64,000 bases of DNA, taken from contig NZ_LT629775.1 in assembly GCF_900105395.1 (NCBI RefSeq), positions 7,157,501 through 7,221,500 on the forward strand, read 5' to 3'. Both the position numbers and the translations under genes were made by a program. This DNA is from Streptomyces sp. TLI_053. GTDB taxonomy: Bacteria; Actinomycetota; Actinomycetes; Streptomycetales; Streptomycetaceae. Shown here in pieces: positions 45,171 to 55,762 of this stretch; the first letter of the stretch is position 1; every line of letters begins with the position of its first letter. The notes below the pieces were generated by a model that was given only the letters and a program-made list of their open reading frames with translations, did no database searches and was not told the origin of the DNA.

Positions 45171-46202
45171 ATGGCCGTCCGACTCGACGAACTCGCCGTG
45201 CCCGTGCTCGGCGCACCGATGGCCGGCGGGGCGACCACGCCGGAGCTGGTGGCCGCGGTGAACGCGGCCGGCGGGCTGGGCTTCCTGGCCGCCGGCTACC
45301 GGAGCGCCGCCGCCACGGCCGAACAGATCGGGCTGACCCGGAAGGTGACGGACCGTCCGTTCGGGGTGAACCTCTTCGTGCCGGCCCCGCCCGGTGACCC
45401 GGCCGCGGTGGCCGCCTACCGGGAGCGGCTGCGGCCCGAGGCGGAGCGGCACGGGGTCGTGCTGCCGGAGGCGATCGGGCCGGACCGGGACGACTGGGAC
45501 GCCAAGGTCGCCGTGCTGCTCGCCGACCCGGTCGCGGTGGTCTCGTACACCTTCGGGCTGCCCGCCGCCGAGGAGGCGCGGGCGCTGCGGGCGGCGGGGG
45601 TGTTCCAGGTGGGCACGGTGACCACGCCGGAGGAGGCCCGGCGGGCCGAGGCGGCCGGGATGGACGCGTTGTGCGTGCAGGGCCCGGAGGCGGGCGGCCA
45701 CCGGGCCACCCACGCGGTCGCGGACCGGCCGGGGGACGTCCCGCTGCTGGAACTGCTGGCCGGGGTGCGCTCGGTGACGGGGCTGCCGCTGGTCGCGGCG
45801 GGCGGGCTGTCCGACGGGGCGTCGGTGGCGGCCGCGCTGCGGGCCGGGGCGGTGGCGGTCCAGCTGGGGACGGCGCTGCTGCGGGCGGACGAGGCGGGCA
45901 CGTCGGCGGCGCACCGGGCGGCGCTGACGGAGTTCGAGGCGACGGCGGTGACCCGGGCGTTCACCGGGCGCCCGGCGCGGGGGCTGCGGAACGCGTTCAT
46001 CGACCGGTACGGGCCGTACGCGCCCGCCGCCTATCCGGAGGTGCACCACCTGACCCAGCCGCTGCGCGCGGCGGCGGCCGGGCGCGGTGACACCGGGGCG
46101 ATGCACCTGTGGGCCGGGACGGGCCACCGGGCGGCGCGCGGCGGCCCGGCGGCGGGGATCGTGGCCCGCCTGTGGGAGGAGGCCCGGGCCGCCGGGCGGT
46201 GA
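45171..46202 (+). CDS. Nitronate monooxygenase family flavoprotein
   Basis: The protein has 343 residues and an FMN-binding TIM barrel. The N-terminus 'VPVLGAPMAGGATTPELVAAVNAAGGLGFLAAGY' is typical of 2-nitropropane dioxygenase relatives; the catalytic His is in 'QGPEAGGHRATH', and 'LPLVAAGGLSDGASVAAALRAGAVAVQLGTALL' is the phosphate-binding end. Members oxidise toxic nitronates. TAGGGT (45124-45129) is a possible -10 and CGGAGGA a ribosome site. No link to the surrounding pathway is seen. Confidence 0.9.
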   Translation: MAVRLDELAVPVLGAPMAGGATTPELVAAVNAAGGLGFLAAGYRSAAATAEQIGLTRKVTDRPFGVNLFVPAPPGDPAAVAAYRERLRPEAERHGVVLPEAIGPDRDDWDAKVAVLLADPVAVVSYTFGLPAAEEARALRAAGVFQVGTVTTPEEARRAEAAGMDALCVQGPEAGGHRATHAVADRPGDVPLLELLAGVRSVTGLPLVAAGGLSDGASVAAALRAGAVAVQLGTALLRADEAGTSAAHRAALTEFEATAVTRAFTGRPARGLRNAFIDRYGPYAPAAYPEVHHLTQPLRAAAAGRGDTGAMHLWAGTGHRAARGGPAAGIVARLWEEARAAGR

Positions 46203-46226
46203 GCCCGGCGGCCCTGCGGCCGTTCC

Positions 46227-46318
46227 CGGGGGCCTTGCTCCCGGACCCCTGCCGGGGCGGGGGCCGGGAGCGAGGCCCCCGAACGGTGCCGGCCCCACCG
46301 CCGCGGGGCCGGCACCGT
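46227..46318. terminator. Two tandem hairpins between convergent genes
   Basis: An 18-bp stem with one G-U pair (46227-46244 with 46264-46281) is followed by a 14-bp perfect stem (46283-46296 with 46305-46318). They end transcription from the monooxygenase and the Xaa-Pro aminopeptidase genes. Confidence 0.75.
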
Positions 46319-46322
46319 CGGC

Positions 46323-47798
46323 TCAGCCGAGCAGTCCGGCCATCCAGGACTCGACGGCCGGGACGCTGCGCGGCAGCGCGCCGGACATCAGCCGGGCGCC
46401 GTCGGCGGTGATGACGAGGTCGTCCTCGATCCGGATGCCGAGGCCGCGCAGCTCGGCGGGAAGGGTCTCGTCGTCGGGCTGGAGGTAGAGGCCGGGCTCC
46501 ACGGTGAGCACGTGGCCCTCCTCGAGGACGCCGTCCAGGTAGGTCTCGGCGCGGGCCCGGGCGCAGTCGTGCACGTCGAGGCCGAGCATGTGGCCGGTGC
46601 CGCAGAGGGTGTAGCGGCGGTAGAGGCCGCTGTCCTCGGCGAGCGCCTCCTCGGCGGAGACGGGCAGGACGCCCCAGTCGGCGAGGCCCTCGGCGATGAC
46701 CCGGGCGGCCGCGGCGTGGAAGTCGCGGAAGCGGGCACCTGGGCGCAGCGTGTCGATGCCGGCCTGCTGGGCGGCGAGCACCAGCTCGTAGGCCTGGCGC
46801 TGGACGGGCGTGAAGGTGCCGCTCAGCGGGAGGGTGCGGGTGATGTCGGCGGTGTAGAGGGTGTCGGTCTCGACGCCGGCGTCCAGCAGCAGCAGGGCGT
46901 TCGGGTCGAGCGCGCCGTCGTTGCGGATCCAGTGCAGGACGCAGGCGTGGGCGCCGGCGGCGGCGATGGTCTCGTAGCCGACGCCGTTGCCCTCGGCGCG
47001 GGCGCGGAGGTTGAACACGCCCTCGATCCAGCGCTCGCCGCGGTGGTGGCGCAGGGCGGCGGGCAGGGCGCGGACGACGTCCTCGAAGCCGAGCACGGTG
47101 TGGTCGACGGAGAGCTGGAGCTGCTCCACCTCCCAGATGTCCTTGACCAGCCGCAGCTCGGACAGCACGGCGGCGAACAGGCCGTCGGCGTCGGCGAGTT
47201 CGGCGGGGCCGGGGCGGCCGGTGGCGGTGTCGACCTCGGGGTCGACGCCGGCCAGCACCCGGGTGGCGGGCCGCGGTCCGGCGAGCAGCTTGTCCAGCTC
47301 GTCGAGGTGCTCGACGCGCACGCCGGTGAGCCGGGCGGCCTCGTCGAGGTCGGGTCGGCGGCCGACCCAGAACTCGCCGTAGCGGCGGTCGCGGAAGAAC
47401 TCGGCGCCGCGCACCGGGTCGCCGCCGCGGGGGGAGCGGGGGCGCAGGTAGAGGACGGGCTCGTGGCCGTCGGGGCCGGTCGGTTCCAGGACGAGCACGT
47501 GGCCGACCTGGTCCTCGCCGGTGAGGCCGGTGAGCCAGGCGTAGGCGCTGTGCGGGCGGAAGCGGTGGTCGACGTCGTTGCTGCGGACCTTGAGCCGGCC
47601 GGCCGGGACGATCAGGCGCTCGCCGGGGAAGGCCGCGGAGAGCCGGGTGCGCCGGCCGGGGGTGACGGCGTAGCCGGGGACGCGGTTCTCGGCCGGGAGC
47701 GGGGTGGGGGCCCAGGAGGTGCCCATGAAGGCGTTGAGCGCCGCCGACACCGGGAGGTCGTGGCTGCCGGTGTTGAGGCCGGTCTGACGGAGGGTCAC
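46323..47798 (-). CDS. Xaa-Pro aminopeptidase (aminopeptidase P, M24B)
   Basis: The protein has 491 residues. It removes N-terminal residues that precede proline or hydroxyproline. A creatinase-type N-terminal domain is followed by the pita-bread domain with metal ligands in LLLDAGVETD and 'ADITRTLPLSG' (Asp, Asp), His403 of CGTGHMLGLDVHD, and Glu in TVEPGLYL and IRIEDDLVIT. It has no signal peptide and is cytosolic, acting on imported peptides. GTG 47798 has AGGAG upstream. It is divergent from the peptide transporter, and two island operators lie in the shared gap. Confidence 0.93.
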   Translation of the reverse strand: MTLRQTGLNTGSHDLPVSAALNAFMGTSWAPTPLPAENRVPGYAVTPGRRTRLSAAFPGERLIVPAGRLKVRSNDVDHRFRPHSAYAWLTGLTGEDQVGHVLVLEPTGPDGHEPVLYLRPRSPRGGDPVRGAEFFRDRRYGEFWVGRRPDLDEAARLTGVRVEHLDELDKLLAGPRPATRVLAGVDPEVDTATGRPGPAELADADGLFAAVLSELRLVKDIWEVEQLQLSVDHTVLGFEDVVRALPAALRHHRGERWIEGVFNLRARAEGNGVGYETIAAAGAHACVLHWIRNDGALDPNALLLLDAGVETDTLYTADITRTLPLSGTFTPVQRQAYELVLAAQQAGIDTLRPGARFRDFHAAAARVIAEGLADWGVLPVSAEEALAEDSGLYRRYTLCGTGHMLGLDVHDCARARAETYLDGVLEEGHVLTVEPGLYLQPDDETLPAELRGLGIRIEDDLVITADGARLMSGALPRSVPAVESWMAGLLG

Positions 47799-47881
47799 CG
47801 GGTACTCCTAAACGCGTGGTGCGGAGTCGGGGGGAGGAGGGGGTTGCACGGACACAGCTCGGTAACGGGTGGCGTCACCTC

Positions 47882-47921
47882 TTGTGCAGTGCAATTTCAC
47901 ATTACTATGTTACGGGTCACA
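47882..47921 (+). promoter_or_regulatory. Peptide-transporter promoter with two island operators
   Basis: TTGTGC (47882-47887), an 18-nt spacer and TATGTT (47906-47911) form a promoter. Operators lie at 47888-47901 (TGTGAAATTGCACT, minus strand) and 47908-47921 (TGTGACCCGTAACA, minus strand), 20 bp apart, covering spacer and -10. They may also control the divergent aminopeptidase. Confidence 0.65.
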
Positions 47922-48030
47922 CCGCGGAGCGGCTAGACCCCCTGAGGTCGCCCTCCCGGCCGGGCCCCGGATCCACCCCCGGGGTTGGACGACGGGCCTT
48001 CTCGGCGGGCCCCCCACTGCGGAGTCAGAT

Positions 48031-49791
48031 ATGAACAGGCGTACCCAGACCGCCCTCGCGGCGGCCATCGCGGCGGCACTCACCCTCGGGCTCGGCGCCT
48101 GCGGAAGCAAGGACAAGGGCGACGACGGCTCCGGCGACACCGCTGCCGCCAGTTCCACCAAGGGGCCCGGTGCCGACAGCGGCACGATCGTGGGCGGCAC
48201 CCCGGTCAAGGGCGGCACCCTGACGGTGCTGACCAACCAGGACTTCGCCCACCTCGACCCGGCCCGCAACTGGACCCTGCCGCAGATGGACTTCGGCACC
48301 CGGCTGATCTACCGCACCCTGGTCACCTTCAAGGCCGAGCCCGGTGACGCCGGCAACCAGATCGTCCCCGACCTGGCCACCGACACCGGCCGTCCGTCCG
48401 ACGGCGGCAAGACCTGGTCCTTCACCCTGCGCGAGGGGCTGAAGTACGAGGACGGCTCGCCGATCAAGTCGTCCGACATCAAGTACAACGTCGAGCGCTC
48501 GTTCTCCCCGGACCTCACCGGCGGCCCCGACTACGCGGCCCAGTACCTGGCCGGCGGCGAGAACTACAAGGGCCCGCTGACCGGCGAGCACCTGGCGAGC
48601 ATCGAGACGCCGGACGACCGGACCATCGTCTTCCGGCTCAAGCGCCCGGTCGCCGAGTTCGCCTACACCGCGACCCTGCCCACCTTCGCGCCGGTGCCGC
48701 CGGCCCAGGAGAAGGGCACCCAGTACGACATGCGGCCGTTCTCCTCCGGCCCGTACAAGATCGAGAGCTACGACCGCGGCAAGCAGCTGGTGCTGGTCCG
48801 CAACACCAACTGGGACCCGTCCTCGGACCCGATCCGCAAGGCCTACCCGGACAAGATCGTCGTCACCCAGGGCCTCAAGGGCGGCCAGGTCGACGACCGC
48901 ATCATCGCCAGCGACGGCGCCGACGCCTCCGCGATCGAGATGCCCTGGATGCGCCCCGAGTCCGTCGCGAAGGTGCTGCCCAAGGCCGACGTCAAGGCCC
49001 GGATGGTGGCCGAGCGCACCGGCTGCACCGACAGCCTCTACCTGAACACCTCCAAGGCGCCGTTCGACGACCCGAAGGTCCGCGAGGCCGTCATGTGGGC
49101 GGTCGACCGCGAGGCCCAGGTCACCGCCTTCGGCGGCCCCGCGATCGCCGACGTCGCCACCTCCTTCCTGCCGCCGTCGCTGACCGGCGGCGTCAAGGCC
49201 GACCCGCTGAAGATCCCGGCCGCCGGCGACCCGGCGAAGGCCAAGGACCTGCTCAAGGCGGCCGGCAAGACCGACCTCAAGGTCTCGCTCACCGTCTCGC
49301 TCGGCGACAAGACCCGCGGCGAGGCCATCCAGCAGTCGCTGTCCAAGGCCGGCATCACGGTCACCGTCAACACCGTCGACCCCTCGGCGTTCACCGACAC
49401 CCTCGGCGACGCCAAGGCCGCGCCCGAGCTGACCATCAACGGCTGGTGCCCGGACTACCCGTCCGGCGCCACCTTCCTGCCCTTCCTGTTCGACGGCCGC
49501 ACCATCAAGGACAAGGGCAACCAGGGCAACTACAGCCAGTTCCGCGACCAGGCCACCATGGACGAGATGGACCGCATCGCGGCCCTCCCGGACGTGAACG
49601 AGGCCAACGAGGCCTGGAAGAAGCTGGACGAGGCGCTGCTGCAGAAGGCCCCGGCCGTCCCGCTCATGTGGCAGCGCCGCGCGCTGCTGGTCGGCACCAA
49701 CGTGGCCGGTGCCTTCGGCGCCCCGGGTTACGCCGGCATGATCGACATGGCCACGATCGGCCTCAAGGACCCCGCCAAGAGCCAGGGCTGA
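48031..49791 (+). CDS. Peptide ABC transporter substrate-binding lipoprotein
   Basis: The protein has 586 residues. The signal peptide MNRRTQTALAAAIAAALTLG ends in the lipobox LGAC. The SBP_bac_5 fold shows 'GGTLTVLTNQDFAHLDPARN', 'KTWSFTLREGLKYEDGSPIKSSD' and 'INGWCPDYPSGATFLPFLFDG'. It should capture oligopeptides outside the cell and pass them to the permeases encoded next. ATG 48031 has GGAG 6 nt upstream; the 5' leader is about 110 nt. It leads a five-gene operon with tight spacing, under island operators. Confidence 0.93.
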   Translation: MNRRTQTALAAAIAAALTLGLGACGSKDKGDDGSGDTAAASSTKGPGADSGTIVGGTPVKGGTLTVLTNQDFAHLDPARNWTLPQMDFGTRLIYRTLVTFKAEPGDAGNQIVPDLATDTGRPSDGGKTWSFTLREGLKYEDGSPIKSSDIKYNVERSFSPDLTGGPDYAAQYLAGGENYKGPLTGEHLASIETPDDRTIVFRLKRPVAEFAYTATLPTFAPVPPAQEKGTQYDMRPFSSGPYKIESYDRGKQLVLVRNTNWDPSSDPIRKAYPDKIVVTQGLKGGQVDDRIIASDGADASAIEMPWMRPESVAKVLPKADVKARMVAERTGCTDSLYLNTSKAPFDDPKVREAVMWAVDREAQVTAFGGPAIADVATSFLPPSLTGGVKADPLKIPAAGDPAKAKDLLKAAGKTDLKVSLTVSLGDKTRGEAIQQSLSKAGITVTVNTVDPSAFTDTLGDAKAAPELTINGWCPDYPSGATFLPFLFDGRTIKDKGNQGNYSQFRDQATMDEMDRIAALPDVNEANEAWKKLDEALLQKAPAVPLMWQRRALLVGTNVAGAFGAPGYAGMIDMATIGLKDPAKSQG

Positions 49792-49804
49792 GGAACCGTC
49801 GGTC

Positions 49805-50767
49805 ATGAGCACCACTACGACTGAGCCCGCCGCCGCGCCCGTCGCGGCGGCGGGCCCCGCGAAAGCCTCCGGGCGCGGGCCCTGGCGGCTGGTCTGGGAC
49901 CAGCTGTGGGCCAAGGGCTCCGCCCGCTTCGGCCTGGTCATGGTCGTCCTCCTCGTCCTGATGGCCGTGCTGGCCGGGCCGCTGAGCGCGCTCGGCGGCT
50001 GGAACGCCGAGGAGTTCGACAAGCGCTCCGTCGACGCCTACCTGGGCGGCCTGCCCAAGGGCGACTTCGGCGGCGTCGGCGCCCGGCACTGGTTCGGCGT
50101 CGAGCCGGCCACCGGCCGCGACCTGTTCGCCCGGGTCCTGCACGGCGGCCAGGTGTCGCTGCTGATCGCGTTCGTCGCCACCGCCGTCGTCGTGATCGCC
50201 GGCACCCTGGCCGGCATCGCGGCCGGCTACTTCGGCGGCCGCGTCGACAGCCTGCTGTCCCGGCTGATGGACCTCACGATGTCGTTCCCATCGCTGATCT
50301 TCATGATCGCGATGATGTCGGTGGCCAAGGACGTCAACCGGATCCTGCTGATGACCGTGGTCATCGGCCTGTTCGGCTGGCCCGGCGTGGCCCGCGTCGT
50401 CCGCGGCCAGACCCTCTCGCTCAAGCACCGCGAGTACGTCGAGGCGGCCAAGGTCGGCGGCGCCCGGTCCTGGCGCATCCTCACCCGGGAGATCCTGCCC
50501 AACGTCTCCGGGCCGATCATCGCGTACACCACGCTGCTGATCCCCGGCATGATCGCCACCGAGGCCGCGCTCTCCTACCTCGGCGTGGGCGTCCGGCCGC
50601 CGACCCCCTCCTGGGGGCAGATGATCGCCGAGTCGATCGTCTTCTACGAGACCGACCCGACGTACTTCCTCATCCCGACGGTCTTCCTGTTCGTCGCCGT
50701 CCTCGCCTTCACCCTGCTCGGCGACGCGCTGCGCGACATCCTCGACCCGAAGGGAGGACGGTCGTGA
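49805..50767 (+). CDS. Peptide ABC transporter permease (DppC type)
   Basis: The protein has 320 residues. An Ala-rich cytoplasmic start precedes a first helix (GLVMVVLLVLMAVLAG), then a domain with 'GRDLFARVLHGGQVSLLIAF' (typical of DppC/OppC) and five more helices. The EAA loop that contacts the ATPase is 'REYVEAAKVGGARSWRILTREILPNV'. It pairs with the DppB-type permease, whose GTG overlaps this stop by 4 bp. Confidence 0.93.
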   Translation: MSTTTTEPAAAPVAAAGPAKASGRGPWRLVWDQLWAKGSARFGLVMVVLLVLMAVLAGPLSALGGWNAEEFDKRSVDAYLGGLPKGDFGGVGARHWFGVEPATGRDLFARVLHGGQVSLLIAFVATAVVVIAGTLAGIAAGYFGGRVDSLLSRLMDLTMSFPSLIFMIAMMSVAKDVNRILLMTVVIGLFGWPGVARVVRGQTLSLKHREYVEAAKVGGARSWRILTREILPNVSGPIIAYTTLLIPGMIATEAALSYLGVGVRPPTPSWGQMIAESIVFYETDPTYFLIPTVFLFVAVLAFTLLGDALRDILDPKGGRS

Positions 50768-51749
50768 TCCTCTACCTCGGGCGCCGGCTGCTCGGCGTCG
50801 CCGGCATCCTGCTGGCCATCTGCGCCATCACCTTCACCATCTTCTACCTGCTGCCCAACGACCCGGCCGCGGCCGCCTGCGGCAAGACCTGCAGCCCCGA
50901 GCGGCTGATCGAGGTCAAGGCCGCGATGGGCCTCGACAAGCCCGTCTGGGAGCAGTTCTTCGTCTACCTGCTGGGCATCGTGGCCGGCCGCGACTACGGC
51001 AGCGGAGCCAGCGCCACCCACTGCGGCTTCCCCTGCCTCGGCTACTCCTACGAGTACTCGCTGCCGGTCTGGGACCTGCTGGTCGACCGCCTGCCGGTGT
51101 CGGTCTCGCTCGCCATCGGCTCGGCCGTGCTCTGGCTGCTGCTCGGGCTCGGCGCCGGCATCACCTCGGCGCTGCGCAAGAACACCGTCGTCGACAAGGT
51201 CCTCACCGTCCTGTCGGTCGGCGCCGCCTCGCTGCCGGTCTACTTCACCTCGATCATGCTGATCTGGGGCGTGGTGCGGACCGCCGACCTGCTGCCCTAC
51301 CCCGCGTACCACAACCTCACCGACAACCCGCTGTCCTGGGCCTCCAACCTGCTGCTGCCCTGGACCGCCCTGGCGCTGCTCTACGCGGCCCAGTACGCCC
51401 GGCAGAGCCGGACCTCGATGATCGAGGCGATGGCCGAGCCCTACATCCGCACCGCCCGCGCCAAGGGCATGCCGGCGCTCACCGTCACCGTCAAACACGG
51501 TCTGCGCTCCGGCATGACGCCGATCCTCACCATCTTCGGCATGGACCTCGGCGGTCTGCTGGCCGGTGCCGTCATCACCGAGTCCATCTTCGGACTGCCC
51601 GGAATCGGACGCCTCTTCTACGACGGCCTGCTCCGCTCCGACCAGCCCGTCATCCTCGGCGTGACCCTGCTCGCGGCCTTCTTCATCGTCGTCGCGAACC
51701 TGCTGGTCGACGTGCTCTACGCCTACGTCGACCCGAGAGTGAGGTACTG

Positions 51750-51750
<1 letters not shown>
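50764..51750 (+). CDS. Peptide ABC transporter permease (DppB type)
   Basis: The protein has 328 residues and six helices, beginning 'RRLLGVAGILLAICAITFTI FYLLPNDPA' as in DppB. The EAA loop is 'EPYIRTARAKGMPALTVTVKHGLRSG'. An insertion around residues 38-100 carries four cysteines (AACGKTCS and THCGFPCLG), which may form disulfides outside; such Cys pairs are not usual for DppB. Start and stop both overlap neighbouring genes (4 bp and 1 bp), so the operon is translationally coupled. Confidence 0.92.
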
Positions 51751-52747
<997 letters not shown>

Positions 52748-52751
<4 letters not shown>

Positions 52752-53725
52752 CCGAACCCCTGCTGACGGTCCGGGACCTGGTGAAGACCTTCCCCGGCCG
52801 CCGCTCCCGCACCGGCAAGCCCGGCGCCCCGATCCGGGCGGTGGACGGCGTCAGCTTCGACGTCGGCGCCGGCGAGACCCTCGGCCTGGTCGGCGAGTCC
52901 GGCTGCGGCAAGTCGACCACCGGGCGCATGGTCGTCCGGCTGATCGACCCGACCTCGGGCACCGTGAACTTCGACGGCACCGAGATCGGCGGCCTGACCC
53001 AGGCCCAGCTGCGCCCGCACCGCAGGGACCTGCAGATGGTGTTCCAGGATCCGTACTCCTCGCTCAACCCCCGGCAGACGGTGGCCCGGATCATCTCCGA
53101 GCCGCTGCTGGTCCAGGGCAGCGGCGCGGCCGACGCCCGCAAGCGGGCCGCCGAGCTGATGGAGCTGGTCGGCCTCATCCCCGAGCACCTGGACCGCTAC
53201 CCGCACGAGTTCTCCGGCGGCCAGGCCCAGCGCATCGGCATCGCCCGCTCGCTGGCCACCTCGCCCCGGCTGGTGGTCGCCGACGAGCCGGTGTCCGCGC
53301 TGGACGTCTCCATCCAGGCCCAGGTGGTCAATCTGATGGAGCGCCTCCAGGACGAACTGGGGCTGGCGTACATCTTCATCGCGCACGACCTCTCCGTGGT
53401 CAAGCGCGTGTGCGACCGGGTCGCCGTGATGTACCTCGGCCGGATCGTCGAGATCGGCGACAAGCACCAGGTGTACGGCAACCCGGCGCACCCGTACACC
53501 AAGGCCCTGCTGTCCGCGGTGCCGCTGCCGGACCCGGCCGCGGAGCGGGCGCGGGAGCGGATCGTGCTGCTCGGCGACCCGCCGAGCCCGGCCGCCCCGC
53601 CGCCCGGGTGCACCTTCCACCCGCGCTGCCCGAAGGCCCAGGAGATCTGCCGGACCGAGCGTCCGCTGCTGCGGATCGCCGGGCCGGGCGGGCGCGAGGC
53701 GGCCTGCCACTTCCCGGAGGACTGA
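52748..53725 (+). CDS. Peptide ABC transporter ATP-binding protein (DppF type)
   Basis: The protein has 325 residues. Walker A is GESGCGKSTTG, the signature FSGGQAQRIGIARSL, Walker B LVVADEPVSALDVS and the switch His is in FIAHDLSVVK. The C-terminal domain carries the same Cys pattern as its partner (PPGCTFHPRCPKAQEICR ... AACHF). Start overlaps the DppD stop by 4 bp. It ends the operon, followed by a hairpin at 53791. Confidence 0.94.
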
Positions 53726-53790
53726 TCCGGGACGCGGTCTCGCGGTCGGGGGCGCCTGCCGATGGGCGCGTCCCCGACCGCGGCTGAACC

Positions 53791-53829
53791 GCCGTACCGT
53801 CCGGCCACCCCCACGGCGGACGGTACGGC
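53791..53829 (+). terminator. Terminator of the peptide-transporter operon
   Basis: A 13-bp perfect stem (53791-53803 with 53817-53829) has a 13-nt loop. It lies in a 405-bp gap (53726-54130) that otherwise holds only a run of GC-rich short repeats (CCGTTCCCGG-type) and the MFS promoter. Confidence 0.65.
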
Positions 53830-54093
53830 ACCGAACGCGCGAGGAGCGACCCTCCTCGCGTGCCGAGCCCCCGGTCGGGAGCGGCGGGGAGCCTGTGACG
53901 AGGGCCGCGCCCGACCGGGTCCCGTCCGGTGGACCTCCACCGGGCGGGCGGGGCCCGCCGGATCCGACCGGGTCGTCGGAACCGGCGGGCCCTTCGCCGT
54001 TCCCGGAGAGAGCACCGTTCCCGGGGGGAAGCGCCGTTCGCGGCGAGGGTGTCGTTCCCGGGGAGAGCGCCGGCCCCGGCTCCGGGTGAACGC

Positions 54094-54122
54094 TTGACTT
54101 GAAGTTCACTTGAACTCATAGC
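54094..54122 (+). promoter_or_regulatory. MFS gene promoter with palindromic operator
   Basis: TTGACT (54094-54099), a 17-nt spacer and CATAGC (54117-54122) are followed 8 nt later by GTG 54131. The spacer contains the perfect palindrome AGTTCACTTGAACT-type repeat (AGTTCA at 54103-54108, TGAACT at 54111-54116), a likely repressor site. Confidence 0.55.
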
Positions 54123-54130
54123 GTGTCCAC

Positions 54131-55594
54131 GTGACCGAAACTTCGCGCGTCCAGACCGCCTCCACCCCCTCCGACCAGGGAGATCGCGCTCCCGTTGCAG
54201 AGTCCGGGGCGCCCTCCGGCGGCTGGGGGGACCTCTTCTCCAAGCAGTACGCCGCCCAGGCCTCGATCATGGCCGGCGGTGTCGCGCTCTACGCGATGAA
54301 CCTCTACTTCACCGCCGCCCTGCTCCCCTCGATCGTCGAGGACATCGGCGGCGCCCGCTTCTACGCCTGGGTGGCGACCGGCTTCCTGATCGCCGCGGTC
54401 ACCGCCGCGATGCTGGTCAGCCGGCTGCTCGCCCGGCTCGGGCCCTCGCGCTCCTACCTGACCGGGTTCCTGGTGTTCGCCGCCGGCGCCGGGCTCACCG
54501 CGGCCAGCCCGTCGATGGAGACGCTGATCGTCGGCCGGATCGTGCAGGGCCTGGGCGGCGGGCTGATGGCCGGCCTCGGCTACGCGGTGATCCGCACCGC
54601 GCTGCCGGAACGGCTGTGGACCAGGGCGGCCGGCCTGGTGTCGGCGATGTGGGGCGTGGGCACGCTGGTCGGCCCCTCGCTCGGCGGGCTGTTCGCCGAA
54701 CTGAACGCCTGGCGCGGTTCCTACGTCCTGCTCATGGCGGCCGCCCTGGTGCTGGCCGTGCTGGCCCGTCGTTCGCTGCCCGGCCCGACCGGGTCGGCGC
54801 GCACCGTCGAACCGCTGCCGCTGCCCTCGCTGCTGCTGCTGACGCTCGCGGCGGGCGCCTTCAGCATCAGCTCCACCGTGCCGCGCGGCTGGGCGACGGC
54901 GCTGTGCATCGTGCTGGGCCTGGTGCTGCTGGCGGGCTTCCTGCTGGTGGAGCGCCGCGGGTCGGCGACCGTGCTGCCGAAGCTGACCTACCGTCGCGGC
55001 AACCACCTGAAGTGGATCTACCTGACCGTGGCTGTGTACTGCACCGGTGTGATGACCGAGACCTTCATCCCGCTGTTCGGCCAGGAGCTGGGCGGGCTGA
55101 GCCCGCTGGCGGCCGGCTTCCTCGGCGCGACGGTGTCGGTCGGCTGGACCTCGGCGCAGCTGTTCAGCGTCAACCTGCGCTCGGACCGGGCCCGTTCGCT
55201 GGCGATCCGGGTCGGCCCCGCGGTGCTCACGGCCGGTCTGCTGGCCTACGGCCTGCTGCAGACCTCGCAGGCCTCCGGCGGCCGGGTGCTGCTGTGGGCG
55301 GTGGTGCTGGTGATCGGCGGGACCGGCATCGGGGCGGCCTTCCCGCACCTGAGCGTCACGGCGATGCGCAGCACCGACGACGAGGTGGAGGGCGCCAAGG
55401 CGGCGGCCGGTCTCAACACCACCCAGCTGATCGCCTTCACGGTGAGCTCGGCGCTGGCCGGGACGCTGGTGAGCTTCGGCGGGGACTCCACGTTGGAGGG
55501 TGCCCGCTACATGGTCTTCGGGCTCGGCGCCCTCACCGTGTTCGGCACCGCCACCGCCGCGCTGAGCCTGCGGCGGTCGCGCGCCGAAGGCTGA
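54131..55594 (+). CDS. MFS transporter (DHA2-like)
   Basis: The protein has 487 residues. A polar N-terminus of about 45 residues precedes 12-14 hydrophobic helices. Typical MFS pieces are 'VSRLLARLGPSRSYLTGFLVF' (loop 2-3), 'IVQGLGGGLMAGLGYAVI' and 'GVGTLVGPSLGGLFAE' (drug:proton antiporter motif C type). It probably exports a small molecule; import of an amino acid cannot be excluded. The GTG has no ribosome site and lies just after its -10, so it may be leaderless. The promoter palindrome differs from the island operator. Confidence 0.88.
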   Translation: MTETSRVQTASTPSDQGDRAPVAESGAPSGGWGDLFSKQYAAQASIMAGGVALYAMNLYFTAALLPSIVEDIGGARFYAWVATGFLIAAVTAAMLVSRLLARLGPSRSYLTGFLVFAAGAGLTAASPSMETLIVGRIVQGLGGGLMAGLGYAVIRTALPERLWTRAAGLVSAMWGVGTLVGPSLGGLFAELNAWRGSYVLLMAAALVLAVLARRSLPGPTGSARTVEPLPLPSLLLLTLAAGAFSISSTVPRGWATALCIVLGLVLLAGFLLVERRGSATVLPKLTYRRGNHLKWIYLTVAVYCTGVMTETFIPLFGQELGGLSPLAAGFLGATVSVGWTSAQLFSVNLRSDRARSLAIRVGPAVLTAGLLAYGLLQTSQASGGRVLLWAVVLVIGGTGIGAAFPHLSVTAMRSTDDEVEGAKAAAGLNTTQLIAFTVSSALAGTLVSFGGDSTLEGARYMVFGLGALTVFGTATAALSLRRSRAEG

Positions 55595-55610
55595 GCCGTG
55601 CGGGAGACAC

Positions 55611-55649
55611 GACCGCCCCGGCCCTCCGTGTGGGAGGGCCGGGGCGGTC
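55611..55649. terminator. Bidirectional terminator
   Basis: A 17-bp perfect stem (55611-55627 with 55633-55649) with a GTGTG loop lies between the convergent MFS and M6 protease genes. Confidence 0.8.
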
Positions 55650-55762
55650 TGCCTGTCCGTGGGACCTGTCTTCCACGGGGAGGCCCGGTGCTCAGGACAC
55701 CGGGGGCCGGACTGCCGGGACCGGCCGGGCGGGGTGTGCGCGGCCGGCCCCGGACAGCGGGG

